Of a stretch of DNA of 64,000 nucleotides, positions 16,542 through 24,415 are shown one piece after another. Each line of letters starts with the position of its first letter. Positions within the stretch are counted from its first letter, which is position 1. The stretch is taken from positions 1 through 64,000 of the IMG/VR virus record IMGVR_UViG_3300005830_000045, one strand, 5' to 3'. A program made the position numbers and the translations under genes. The notes under the pieces are model-generated. The model was not told where the DNA came from. It saw only the letters and a program-made list of their open reading frames with translations, and did no database searches. This DNA comes from a virus.

Positions 16542-16979
16542 ATGAAGGGCGTGATTGAAGAAGGGCATATCCCTGTAAACAATTGGCAGCTCATCATCTT
16601 GGGCGGTCCACTTCTTACAATTACAGAGCAATCTGGAATTGAAGATGAATTAGAAACGACGGAATTGCCAGACCGCACCGTTGTTTCTGGCGGAAACAGA
16701 AAAGCCATCGAGTTTGACATCACGATGCCGGAACACCACACCGTGGAACAAGTTTTCATGGAGAGTTGGTTCAAAGAGTCACAAGACCCTGTAAGCCCAA
16801 CGTACAAGAAAATAGGGACAATGATCAGCTACGACATCAACGGAAACGTTGCTCGCACTATGAGCTTGATCGGGGCATTTCCAAAAAAGCGAGTTCAATC
16901 AGACCGCGAAATGGCAAATGAAGGCGAAATGGCCACAGTGACGTGGACCATCAGCGTCGATGATGTAGAGCCAATCTAA
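16542..16979 (+). CDS. tail tube protein
   Basis: 145 residues from ATG 16542, with AGGAGG 8 bases upstream. Beta-rich with WQLIILGGPLLTI near the N-terminus, a charged turn (ETTELPDRTVVSGGNRKAI), a loop with MPEHHTVEQVFMESWF, and the strand IGTMISYDINGNVARTMSL, the pattern of T4 gp19/XkdM-like tubes. Size, position after the sheath and before the tail chaperone, and fold pattern agree. It builds the inner tube through which DNA passes. Confidence 0.8.
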   Translation: MKGVIEEGHIPVNNWQLIILGGPLLTITEQSGIEDELETTELPDRTVVSGGNRKAIEFDITMPEHHTVEQVFMESWFKESQDPVSPTYKKIGTMISYDINGNVARTMSLIGAFPKKRVQSDREMANEGEMATVTWTISVDDVEPI

Positions 16980-17033
16980 ATAAAAGAACACGGTTGGGCC
17001 TGACAAAGGTTCCAAACTAATTGGAGGTGAACC

Positions 17034-17846
17034 GTGGAAGAAAAGAAAGAAAAGATTCAGACCATCAAAGAAAGAGGTGCACTCTTACCTCTTGGCATCC
17101 AGGACAAAAGCGGCAAACTTCACAGGGATATATCTGTCCGTCGTTGGCGTATGAAAGAAGAAAGAGAACTTGGCGAGTTACGAGACAGGCACAAAGACGC
17201 AAACCTCGCAACATACGTTTCGATGATTCTTGCAACAATGTGCACTCGCTTGGGGCCGCATGATTTCGAGAAAATGAAGTTTGAGGAACGTTGTCTCATT
17301 CTTAGCCAAATGTTCATGGGCGATGTTTTTTATGCTTATGTTTGGTTGAGAATAAATTGTCTCGGTCATTCCTTCCCTATTGAGTTCCAGCCGGCATGGT
17401 CGAACAAGCCTCTCAAAATCAAGGCAGACCTTTGGTCTGTTCAGGTGAAATCCGCTGAAAGCTACGAGTCATCTTGTTGGGCATACAAGCTCAATGACCC
17501 GTTTGAAATCAGAGGGAAGAAAGTTACAGGCTTCAGGCTTTCGCCTCAACGTTGGTCGTCCATGGAGCAACACAACGCTGTAGGCGCAGGTTCAAACCAA
17601 GGGCTTGCGAAGTTGATCATCATCAAATCTTCTATCATTGGATGCGAAGGGATTGACGGAGAAATCATGCTCACTGACAACGAATTGGATGAGCTCAGCA
17701 AGCTTGATCTCGAAAAGCTCACGACTTTGCTCGATCAGAACGTGCTTGGCCCGGTCATGGCCGTTGAAGGCGAGTATCGAGGTAGACCGTTTCGCGCCCC
17801 AATAGATTGGGGCTATGACAGTTTTTTCGGCATTTCTTCCGTGTAA
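17034..17846 (+). CDS. tail assembly chaperone, short (0-frame) product
   Basis: 270 residues from GTG 17034, with TTGGAGGTG 7-8 bases upstream. Charged helical N-terminus, then NLATYVSMILATMCTRLGPH and KMKFEERCLILSQMFMGDVF, typical of gpG-like chaperones that coat the tape measure. The protein continues through a beta-like middle to FFGISSV and stop TAA (17844-17846). The stop lies in the loop of a perfect hairpin just after a U UUU UUC slippery heptamer, so a fraction of ribosomes should shift -1 and add the 76-residue extension at 17828-18058. The two-product arrangement is characteristic of lambda G/GT-type genes. Confidence 0.8.
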   Translation: MEEKKEKIQTIKERGALLPLGIQDKSGKLHRDISVRRWRMKEERELGELRDRHKDANLATYVSMILATMCTRLGPHDFEKMKFEERCLILSQMFMGDVFYAYVWLRINCLGHSFPIEFQPAWSNKPLKIKADLWSVQVKSAESYESSCWAYKLNDPFEIRGKKVTGFRLSPQRWSSMEQHNAVGAGSNQGLAKLIIIKSSIIGCEGIDGEIMLTDNELDELSKLDLEKLTTLLDQNVLGPVMAVEGEYRGRPFRAPIDWGYDSFFGISSV

Positions 17847-17862
17847 AGGACACGGAAGAAAT
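17822..17862 (+). promoter_or_regulatory. -1 programmed frameshift signal (slippery site plus 13-bp hairpin)
   Basis: T TTT TTC (17822-17828) is a canonical X XXY YYZ heptamer in the chaperone frame. Three bases later, 17832-17844 (ATTTCTTCCGTGT) pairs perfectly with 17850-17862 (ACACGGAAGAAAT) around loop AAAGG. The 0-frame stop codon straddles the end of the 5' arm and the loop. This is a strong structural signal for -1 frameshifting. Confidence 0.85.
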
Positions 17863-18058
17863 ACGCGAAGAAGTTTTTGCTCTCACGTATTGCATGAAGG
17901 GGATGACTTACGGAGATTTAGAGAATATGTCAGCGCAAGACCGTCTTTGGTATCTGCAAAGATTGCACGATCAATTGAAAGCTGAAGCAGACGAAGTAAA
18001 AAGAACACAATCATCCGTGAGAGTCAAAAAACCTTCAAGAAGAGCAAAAAGGAGATAA
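17828..18058 (+). CDS. tail assembly chaperone -1 frame extension (GT-like C-terminus)
   Basis: After slippage the ribosome reads 76 codons from 17828: RHFFRVKDTEEIREEVFALT, then CMKGMTYGDLENMSAQDRLW, a helix (LQRLHDQLKAEADEVKR) and a basic tail ending RRAKRR before TAA (18056-18058). There is no start codon with an SD at its head, so it is expressed only as part of the fusion, giving about 341 residues. The extension would bind tube subunits and tape measure, as lambda gpGT does. It ends three bases before the tape measure start. Confidence 0.8.
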   Translation, partial: RHFFRVKDTEEIREEVFALTYCMKGMTYGDLENMSAQDRLWYLQRLHDQLKAEADEVKRTQSSVRVKKPSRRAKRR

Positions 18059-18061
18059 AAG

Positions 18062-20707
18062 ATGGCGCTTGAGCGTGTTGGCCTTGGAGGCGTCCTGACT
18101 TTCGACAGCGCTCAAGCCGTTCGTGCTTCCGGTCAAGCGCGTGATGCTTTTAGCCGTTTCACGAGACAAGCCCAACCTGTTCCTCCTTTGATGGGGCGTA
18201 TAGGCCAATCTGTTCAAAGAGCAGCCCAACAAATGTTGCAAGGTGCTAGGCAGATTGGCCGAGGCATTGGACAGTTGGCAGGAGCCGCGCAACAAGCTGG
18301 CATGGCTCTATTGCCCATGACAGCCGCAGTGGGCGTAGGCGCTGAAAGGGCTGCCTCTTTCGAGCACCAGATGTCCGCTGTTCAAGCCATTACAGGAGGA
18401 ACTGCTGGCGACCTACAAACGCTCACTGCTGCTGCTCGGGCAGCAGGTATCGAAACTGCATTCAGCGCGACACAAGCTGGACAGGCCATGGAGTTTATGG
18501 CGAGAAGTGGCGCTAGCGCCACTGAAATCGTTGGTGGGCTTAGGGGTGTTGTCGATGCCGCCGCAGCAGAGGGCATTGAACTCGCCACCGCGTCAGACAT
18601 CATAGCTCAGTCAACACGTATCATGGGGCGAGAATGGAGTCAAGCCTCGAACACGGCTGATATTCTCGTCAGGACAGCCCAACGCTCGAACACCGATATC
18701 ATTCAGCTTGGCGAGGCAATGCGCTACGGCGGACAGTCAGCCCGTGTAGCTGGTATGGACCTTGAACAAACCTCTGCGATATTGGGACGCCTTGCGGATG
18801 CAGGCTTGAGAGGTTCAGTTGGCGGCACTTCTTTGCAAAATGCTCTAAGCAAACTCGCAAGGCCATCCAGGAGAGCACAAGAAATGATGCGCGAAATGCG
18901 CATCGAAATGACACGGACTGCGAGTGGCGGAGTAGATTTGACCAATATTTCGCAGCAACTCGCTGATCGTTTGCGCAATATTGAAGACCCATTGACAAGA
19001 ACGGATATTGCCGTTGAAATATTCGGTCAACGAGGAAGAAGAGCATTTGAAGCTCTGTCTCAGGCTGGCGAAGAAAGCGTGAGCAATTTAGAGGCACAAC
19101 TACGGCGTGCTTCTGAAGGCGCTGGTGCGGCAGCTGAAGCTGCTGCAACAAGGCTCGACAACCTCAAAGGCGCATTGACGCTTTTTGCTTCTTCGCTTGA
19201 AGGCGTGGCCATCACAATATTCGGACCCATGCTTGAACCGTTGAAGGATATTGTTCAAAACGTTACAGAGTATCTGAATCGGATTCTTATCGGCGTTGGT
19301 GCGATTATGGACGCTGGAGACAACCTTTCCGAAAGGTATGAAGCGCTGACTACGATTATGGAGAATGGCGGAGAAACCCAAGCAGGAGTTGTGCTTGGAA
19401 TTGTAGACGCTATCAACGACATGAGGAATGCTTTCAATTGGGTTCGCGAAACGGTCACAAGCCTGATATCTAGCATGGAAGCAGCCTTTGGCGCGGACAC
19501 AATTCGCCTGATTACTCGTATCGGCATCATCTTGGGGATTGCTGCTGCTGCTGTTGGCCCGGTTTTGTTGGCGGTCGGCACACTCATAGGGTTGATAGCT
19601 TCAATTGGATCAGGCATTATAAGTGGTGTTGGGTCTATATTGGGCGTTGTCTTTCTACCGCTCCTCGCTTCAATAGGTGTGCTTATTGGGTTGTTTTCTG
19701 TTATCCGCAGAGAAGGTGAAACTGTTGGTCAAACTTTTGCCAGAATCTGGGCTGTAATTCGAGAAGCAGCGTTGAGAGTTTGGGACCAAGGAATCAGGCC
19801 TTTCTATGAAGGTTTCATGAATATCATGATTCCTACTATTGAAGAGTTCAGAGTTTTGTGGCAGAATATAGTGCAAACATTTCGTAAGGAGATCAGCGAA
19901 TTAGCTGCTCAATTTGAGCAGTTTGGAAGCAGCACGCAGATCAGTTGGCAAGAAGTTGGACAAATGGTTGCACTAGTGATTAGGGGCATCATCACTGTCG
20001 TTTTACAGGTCATCCAAATCATGATTCAAGTCTGGAGCTATGCCATGGGCTTTTATATGCGCTATGGCCGAACCATGGTGAATAACGTTGTCCAAGCTTT
20101 CTCAGGAGTCATTACAATTATTGGGTCTGTTGTTCGTGCTTTGTCTGCGCTTTGGTCCGGAAACATTATTGGCGGAATGACTCACTTTGGACAAGCTATA
20201 ATGGACTTTATGCTTGAACCGATAAAGTCTGTTGTTCGAGGAATTGCGCAACTCGCTGATGCTTTTGGAGGCGAAAATTTAATAAGTCAAAGGGTCAGAG
20301 ATTGGTCAAGAGCGACAACGCCTATTGTTCGAGGCAGAGGCAGGCCTACAGGTCGTGGTTCAGACCTTTTCACTGGCTTGTTTGGCGATACTGGTGCACC
20401 GGCAGCAAGGGTTGCTCAGCCCACAGAAATAAGAAGAGAAACAGAAAGACTTGGAGAAAGAGTCACAAGAACTGCTGCACGCGGGGCAAGGAGAAGAAAC
20501 GTTGCTGGAAGCATCAGCGCTGACATCGAATTGCAAGATGAGCGCTCTATTGAAGTGAATAATGAAGTCTGTGTTGACGGACAGCAGCTTTCCGTAGCTT
20601 CACAACGGCACCGCACAGAAATAGGAGAGCGCTCTGGATTCAGAACAACGCCTTGGCAGAGGCGTGTACGGGCAGAACAAGGCGCTGCTCCGGTCACCGA
20701 GAGGTAA
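18062..20707 (+). CDS. tail tape measure protein (TP901/PhageMin_Tail family)
   Basis: 881 residues from ATG 18062, with AAAAGGAGAT upstream. The N-terminal ~330 residues carry the TP901 tape-measure core: FEHQMSAVQAITGG, GIETAFSATQAGQAMEFMAR, LRGVVDAAAAEGIEL, RFGGQSA-like YGGQSARVAGMDLEQTSAIL and AEIFGQRGRRAF-like VEIFGQRGRRAFEAL. Hydrophobic segments follow at ~480-540 (TRIGIILGIAAAAVGPVLLA; FLPLLASIGVLIGLF), which may insert in the host membrane. The C-terminus is basic. By the usual ~0.15 nm per residue the tail should be about 130 nm. No peptidase or lysozyme motif was seen in it. Confidence 0.9.
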   Translation: MALERVGLGGVLTFDSAQAVRASGQARDAFSRFTRQAQPVPPLMGRIGQSVQRAAQQMLQGARQIGRGIGQLAGAAQQAGMALLPMTAAVGVGAERAASFEHQMSAVQAITGGTAGDLQTLTAAARAAGIETAFSATQAGQAMEFMARSGASATEIVGGLRGVVDAAAAEGIELATASDIIAQSTRIMGREWSQASNTADILVRTAQRSNTDIIQLGEAMRYGGQSARVAGMDLEQTSAILGRLADAGLRGSVGGTSLQNALSKLARPSRRAQEMMREMRIEMTRTASGGVDLTNISQQLADRLRNIEDPLTRTDIAVEIFGQRGRRAFEALSQAGEESVSNLEAQLRRASEGAGAAAEAAATRLDNLKGALTLFASSLEGVAITIFGPMLEPLKDIVQNVTEYLNRILIGVGAIMDAGDNLSERYEALTTIMENGGETQAGVVLGIVDAINDMRNAFNWVRETVTSLISSMEAAFGADTIRLITRIGIILGIAAAAVGPVLLAVGTLIGLIASIGSGIISGVGSILGVVFLPLLASIGVLIGLFSVIRREGETVGQTFARIWAVIREAALRVWDQGIRPFYEGFMNIMIPTIEEFRVLWQNIVQTFRKEISELAAQFEQFGSSTQISWQEVGQMVALVIRGIITVVLQVIQIMIQVWSYAMGFYMRYGRTMVNNVVQAFSGVITIIGSVVRALSALWSGNIIGGMTHFGQAIMDFMLEPIKSVVRGIAQLADAFGGENLISQRVRDWSRATTPIVRGRGRPTGRGSDLFTGLFGDTGAPAARVAQPTEIRRETERLGERVTRTAARGARRRNVAGSISADIELQDERSIEVNNEVCVDGQQLSVASQRHRTEIGERSGFRTTPWQRRVRAEQGAAPVTER

Positions 20708-20709
20708 TT

Positions 20710-21495
20710 ATGTCGGCACTTAGTCTGTTCTTTGAAACTCGCAAATGGTACTTGAGAAATGAAGATACGGACGAAACGATAGAATCACAATTCCCAACAC
20801 CAAACGTTACAAGAGAGGTAACGAATAATTATGCTCGTCATATAGCGCTGAACCGTTCAAAAGAAATCATCCAGTACCTTTCGAGTAAAAACGACACGGT
20901 TTCTTTTGAAGGAATGTTCTTTGACGAAGGAACATTTTTTGACTTGTTCACAAATTCAGCAGAGGGCAAGATAAATAAGATTATCTCTTGGGCCAAAAAA
21001 GATGATGAGCTTGGCAGACCACCTATTGTTACTTTTTGGGTAGGCAACGGGTTTCTTGAGCAGACTTCTGTAATAGAATCAGTCACAGGAATCAATTATA
21101 GCGAACCAACTTCATTGGGTGCACTTCGCAAAGTTACATTTACGATCAATCTTCTTCAGTATGAAGACTTTGACCTTGGTGGCATTTCAATCCTCGAAAC
21201 GAGGTATCACAGAGCAAGAGTGCGAGACTATTATGAATTGTTGACGTACCGTGAATATGGCAATGCGCTAATTGGTGACGTCATCCGGAAACGCCACCCG
21301 GATCAACCAAATCTTGAATCTGGAGACGTTGTAAAACTTCCTTCAATTGGCGCAATTAGAACTAAAAAGGTTCAGCCTACTTCGATTGCTTTGAGTACAG
21401 CATATGGAAGGAAAGAAACACCACAAAGGGCTTTGAGAATTGCAACATTTGACAGCAGGAATAGGAAGTACGTGTCGCACGTAGTGGTTGAATAA
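20710..21495 (+). CDS. baseplate/tail protein with LysM-like C-terminus
   Basis: 261 residues from ATG 20710, behind GAGAGGTAATT; the longer frame from 20653 overlaps the tape measure. The first ~170 residues are a beta domain (SLFFETRKWYLRNEDTDE; ISWAKKDDELGRPPIVTFWV) as in XkdP/gp53-like proteins. Residues ~185-220 (YGNALIGDVIRKRHPDQP, then LESGDVVKLPS) fit a LysM motif, which in phage tails anchors baseplate parts rather than acting on the wall. It stands between tape measure and hub, the normal place for this family. Confidence 0.7.
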   Translation: MSALSLFFETRKWYLRNEDTDETIESQFPTPNVTREVTNNYARHIALNRSKEIIQYLSSKNDTVSFEGMFFDEGTFFDLFTNSAEGKINKIISWAKKDDELGRPPIVTFWVGNGFLEQTSVIESVTGINYSEPTSLGALRKVTFTINLLQYEDFDLGGISILETRYHRARVRDYYELLTYREYGNALIGDVIRKRHPDQPNLESGDVVKLPSIGAIRTKKVQPTSIALSTAYGRKETPQRALRIATFDSRNRKYVSHVVVE

Positions 21496-22706
21496 TGCCA
21501 ACGCTTGTGCCAAATTACGTCATCCAAGTAGGCGGTGCCGGGTATGAAATTGACACCGGTATTCGTCGCTTGATTCAAACGGTTGAATACGAAAGCGCAG
21601 ATGGCATGGCAGACGTCATGCATATTCGAGCAGTCAATCCAGGCTTTCAGTTGTCAGATTCACGCCTTTTTGCACCAGGCAACGAGGTTTCTCTTTGGAT
21701 GGGTTACGGAACAGATCAATTGGTTCACGTTGGAAGAGTAAAGATTTACAAGAATATGCCGACATTCCCGCAAGATGGGTGGCCTACATTTGAAGCCGTT
21801 GGCTACACAAAAGACCACGACATGATGCATCGACAGCCAGAGGTATCAAGTCGTGACCGTGCAAACGGAGCAAGAGGCAGCCAACGTGGTGGAAGAAGAT
21901 TCACGCAACTAAAGTACAGCGAAGCAGTTGCGGAACGTGCTGAAGACTACGGGTTTGAACTTGACATTGATGACACCCACGATGAGCCTTCCAATTTCAT
22001 ACAAAGGGCAGGAATGTCTGATTATGATTTCATCAAGGGGTTGTCAAATTTGACAGGTTTCTACTTTTGGGTTGATGGCGATGAACAAGGAACTTGGACT
22101 TTGCATTTCAAAGACCCAGAAACTTTCGATAGCGGGCAAGAAAGAATATTCACACTTGAATACAACAACGGGAACTTTTCTACTCTGTTTTCTTTTGAAC
22201 CTGAGTTTCTGATAACTGGAGCTGTAACGCGAATTAGAGCAAGAGTCAGGAATGCGCGTACAGGACGAATAATGGAAGCAGAATTCACAGAGGATAATCT
22301 TGATGCTCCAGATTTGGCTTTTGAGGAAGAAAGTGGAGGATTAGGGTTTGATTCCGTTGATCTTCCAGAGATTGAATCTGCTCCAGCAACATCGACTGCT
22401 GTTCAGCTTTTCATTGGCGATTATTCGTTTGAAGACCTTACAAGTAGAAGATTTGGCACAGAAGCGGAATTGATCAATTGGGCTCGACAGTGGTTTAGAA
22501 GGCAACGAGAAAACTTTATACTAAGCAGAGGAGTATGTATTGGAGTTGAAGACATTATGTGCCGTCAGGTTCATACGATTTCAGGAGTTGGAACTGTGTA
22601 TGATGGTGATTATTTCTTTAGCCGTGTAAAGCACAAGATGGATGGCGAGGGCCAAGGATACACCCTCGATTTCAATTGTCGAAAGCAAACTCCACGGGTG
22701 GCGTGA
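21495..22706 (+). CDS. baseplate hub protein (gpD/gp27-like)
   Basis: 403 residues, start overlapping as TAATG. The order of segments matches hub proteins: an N-terminal barrel (IQTVEYESADGMADVMHIRA; LFAPGNEVSLWMGYG), a helical middle (YSEAVAERAEDYGFELDI; FIQRAGMSDYDFIKGLSN) and a C-terminal barrel (GVCIGVEDIMCRQVHTISGV). The phrase SDYDFIKxLSxxTGFYFWVD is typical of gpD/VgrG-type proteins (YDFL..L....G). The trimer would form the hub to which the spike attaches. It overlaps the spike gene by one base. Confidence 0.8.
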   Translation: MPTLVPNYVIQVGGAGYEIDTGIRRLIQTVEYESADGMADVMHIRAVNPGFQLSDSRLFAPGNEVSLWMGYGTDQLVHVGRVKIYKNMPTFPQDGWPTFEAVGYTKDHDMMHRQPEVSSRDRANGARGSQRGGRRFTQLKYSEAVAERAEDYGFELDIDDTHDEPSNFIQRAGMSDYDFIKGLSNLTGFYFWVDGDEQGTWTLHFKDPETFDSGQERIFTLEYNNGNFSTLFSFEPEFLITGAVTRIRARVRNARTGRIMEAEFTEDNLDAPDLAFEEESGGLGFDSVDLPEIESAPATSTAVQLFIGDYSFEDLTSRRFGTEAELINWARQWFRRQRENFILSRGVCIGVEDIMCRQVHTISGVGTVYDGDYFFSRVKHKMDGEGQGYTLDFNCRKQTPRVA

Positions 22707-23518
22707 TGCCAATTAGAACAGAAACAATGAGCGCCACAGTCACAGCAAACAATGATGATGAGAAGCGTGGCAGAATACGCGTAGCTTGTGTCGAATTGCT
22801 TGGAGACGATGATGCAGACCTGCCTATGTGGGTTGAGCCTATCTTTGATTGGGGCTGGTTTTTCGTGCCTGACGTTGGTGAAATTGTAGAACTTGAAGTC
22901 ACCGCTTCATCTGATATGGACGAGTCATTTCTTCAAGCTTCAATCGACCAACTTAATGTGAAATGGCGAGGACAGAGGTACTACGGGAATGAAGAAGCAG
23001 ACGTGCCAACCGTTATCCATCCCTTTTTCTCTGAAGAGAATTATGGGAAGAGAAGAGGATTTGCTACTCCATTTGGCCACATTATCATGTTTGACGACAC
23101 TGAAGGAAGTCCCAAGGTAAATCTTACGTGGGCGTCTGAAACTCAGGCTGCTGATGCTGAGAAGATCAGCCAAATTCTTATTGACACAGATGGAACAATA
23201 AAGCTTAGTGTTTTAGGGAAACACACAATACATCTCAAAGAAAATGAAATAGAGGTGAAGCTTGATGAAGGGGCAAGCTTGAAGGTGGTTGGAAAAGATG
23301 ATCAAACCGTTACAAACCTTGGCGATGGAGCAGTTGCTGTGGCTATTGCTGATCACCTCGAAACCTTTTACAGCCAACTCAAAACTTACATAGAAAACGC
23401 ATTTGTGAATACAGCGATGGGGCCTTCAGCGACAATAACAGCTTCTGTTGGGCCAGCAACAAGTTGGGATTCAAAGATCAATTCCGATAAGTTGAAGGTT
23501 CCAGATACAACACCATAA
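22706..23518 (+). CDS. baseplate spike protein (gpV/gp5 OB-fold type)
   Basis: 270 residues from ATG 22706 (TGATG overlap with the hub stop; the upstream start at 22676 lies in the hub gene). Residues ~8-80 (TMSATVTANNDDEKRGRIRV; LPMWVEPIFDWGWFFVPDVG) match the OB-fold gp5/VgrG domain, whose family pattern is K-G-R-v-k-V, p-w-v-x(8)-g-x-x-f-x-P-x-x-G-e. The C-terminal half has repeated short strands (IKLSVLGKHTIHLKENEIEV; GASLKVVGKDDQTVTN), like a beta-helical needle, then a ~60-residue helix-rich end. It pierces the outer envelope during infection. Confidence 0.8.
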   Translation: MPIRTETMSATVTANNDDEKRGRIRVACVELLGDDDADLPMWVEPIFDWGWFFVPDVGEIVELEVTASSDMDESFLQASIDQLNVKWRGQRYYGNEEADVPTVIHPFFSEENYGKRRGFATPFGHIIMFDDTEGSPKVNLTWASETQAADAEKISQILIDTDGTIKLSVLGKHTIHLKENEIEVKLDEGASLKVVGKDDQTVTNLGDGAVAVAIADHLETFYSQLKTYIENAFVNTAMGPSATITASVGPATSWDSKINSDKLKVPDTTP

Positions 23519-24030
23519 TGGCTTTAGTTTCTGCAACATTGGCCTCAAGCTTGGCCACATTGGAACCGACCGATAGCGTGTCTGTCGCTATTGACAGGAT
23601 TGCGACTGCGTTCACGAATTATTTCGGCGGTGCATCTGTATTGGGCGCTCTTGCTGCCCCCGCTGTGCTAGACGGTGCGCCGAAATCTGCGATGGCAGGA
23701 GCTATGGGCGGCTTGAACTCAATAGGAGGAGCAGCAGGAGCCATTTCTGCTGGCATCTCCGCTTTTTGGTCCGCGTTGTTGGGCTTGGAAGCTACGATTT
23801 GGATCATGATTCCACCGACGATCATGATTCCTTCAACAACAATTCTGCCACCAGGATTGGGAGGTTTGACAGCGGCAATCCAAGGAGCTTTTGACGCGAA
23901 CGTTGCTGCCGGGTCAGACCTTGCTTCGGCAGCAAATACTTTGGCAGCGGCAATCCATGGAACGCAATTAGGAGGCACGGTTCAAACCCAGGTTCCTCCT
24001 TCTGCTCCGGTTGCTTCTCCGATACTGTGA
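23518..24030 (+). CDS. hydrophobic baseplate-region protein
   Basis: 170 residues, start overlapping as TAATG. Very rich in Ala, Gly, Ile and Leu. Residues ~38-85 (GGASVLGALAAPAVLDGAP; GGLNSIGGAAGAISAGISAF) and ~90-120 (TIWIMIPPTIMIPSTTILPP) are hydrophobic with Pro/Gly breaks, reminiscent of membrane-active or needle-capping peptides. There is no PAAR motif. Placement between spike and gp25-like genes suggests that it is carried on the baseplate or delivered with the spike. Family not recognised. Confidence 0.6.
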   Translation: MALVSATLASSLATLEPTDSVSVAIDRIATAFTNYFGGASVLGALAAPAVLDGAPKSAMAGAMGGLNSIGGAAGAISAGISAFWSALLGLEATIWIMIPPTIMIPSTTILPPGLGGLTAAIQGAFDANVAAGSDLASAANTLAAAIHGTQLGGTVQTQVPPSAPVASPIL

Positions 24031-24037
24031 GGCGAAC

Positions 24038-24412
24038 ATGCCTGTTGGATTCGCATTGCCCGTTCGTGCATCTTCAAGCGGAGGAATACGCCTTGTTGGC
24101 GGCGACGAAAACAACGACAAATTGATTAGCCTCGCTTTGGGCTCTGACGAAAATGAAAACGCATTTCAACAGGATATAGGTCTTGGCGATTTCATGGTAT
24201 TCGACACAGAAAGTCCTGCAATACGCGGCAAAATCATGAGTCGTTTGCGCAAAATATTTCAACGCTTTGAAGCCCAAAAACGTTTCAGATTACTCCCAGA
24301 AACAGTAGAATGGTCTTCAGACCAGGGAAACCAAGATTTGATTCTTCAATTCAAGTACCACGACCTAGAATCTGATGAAATCAAAACGTTTTCCAGAAAG
24401 ATTGGTCCTTAG
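24038..24412 (+). CDS. baseplate wedge protein (gp25/gpW-like)
   Basis: 124 residues from ATG 24038, behind GAGGCG; the open frame upstream overlaps the previous gene. The sequence IRLVGGDENNDKLISLALGS, GLGDFMVFDTESPAIRGK, IMSRLRKIFQRFEAQKRFRL and DLILQFKYHDLESDE fits a gp25-like wedge component in size (about 110-130 residues) and in its position directly before the gpJ-like gene. The usual active-site-like residues of gp25 are not obvious, so the call leans on order and length. Confidence 0.65.
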   Translation: MPVGFALPVRASSSGGIRLVGGDENNDKLISLALGSDENENAFQQDIGLGDFMVFDTESPAIRGKIMSRLRKIFQRFEAQKRFRLLPETVEWSSDQGNQDLILQFKYHDLESDEIKTFSRKIGP

Positions 24413-24415
24413 AAG

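Noticed and set aside
23518-24030. PAAR-type spike tip
   Set aside because: Position fits, but the protein is hydrophobic, lacks the PAAR repeat and the zinc ligands, and is longer than typical PAAR proteins.
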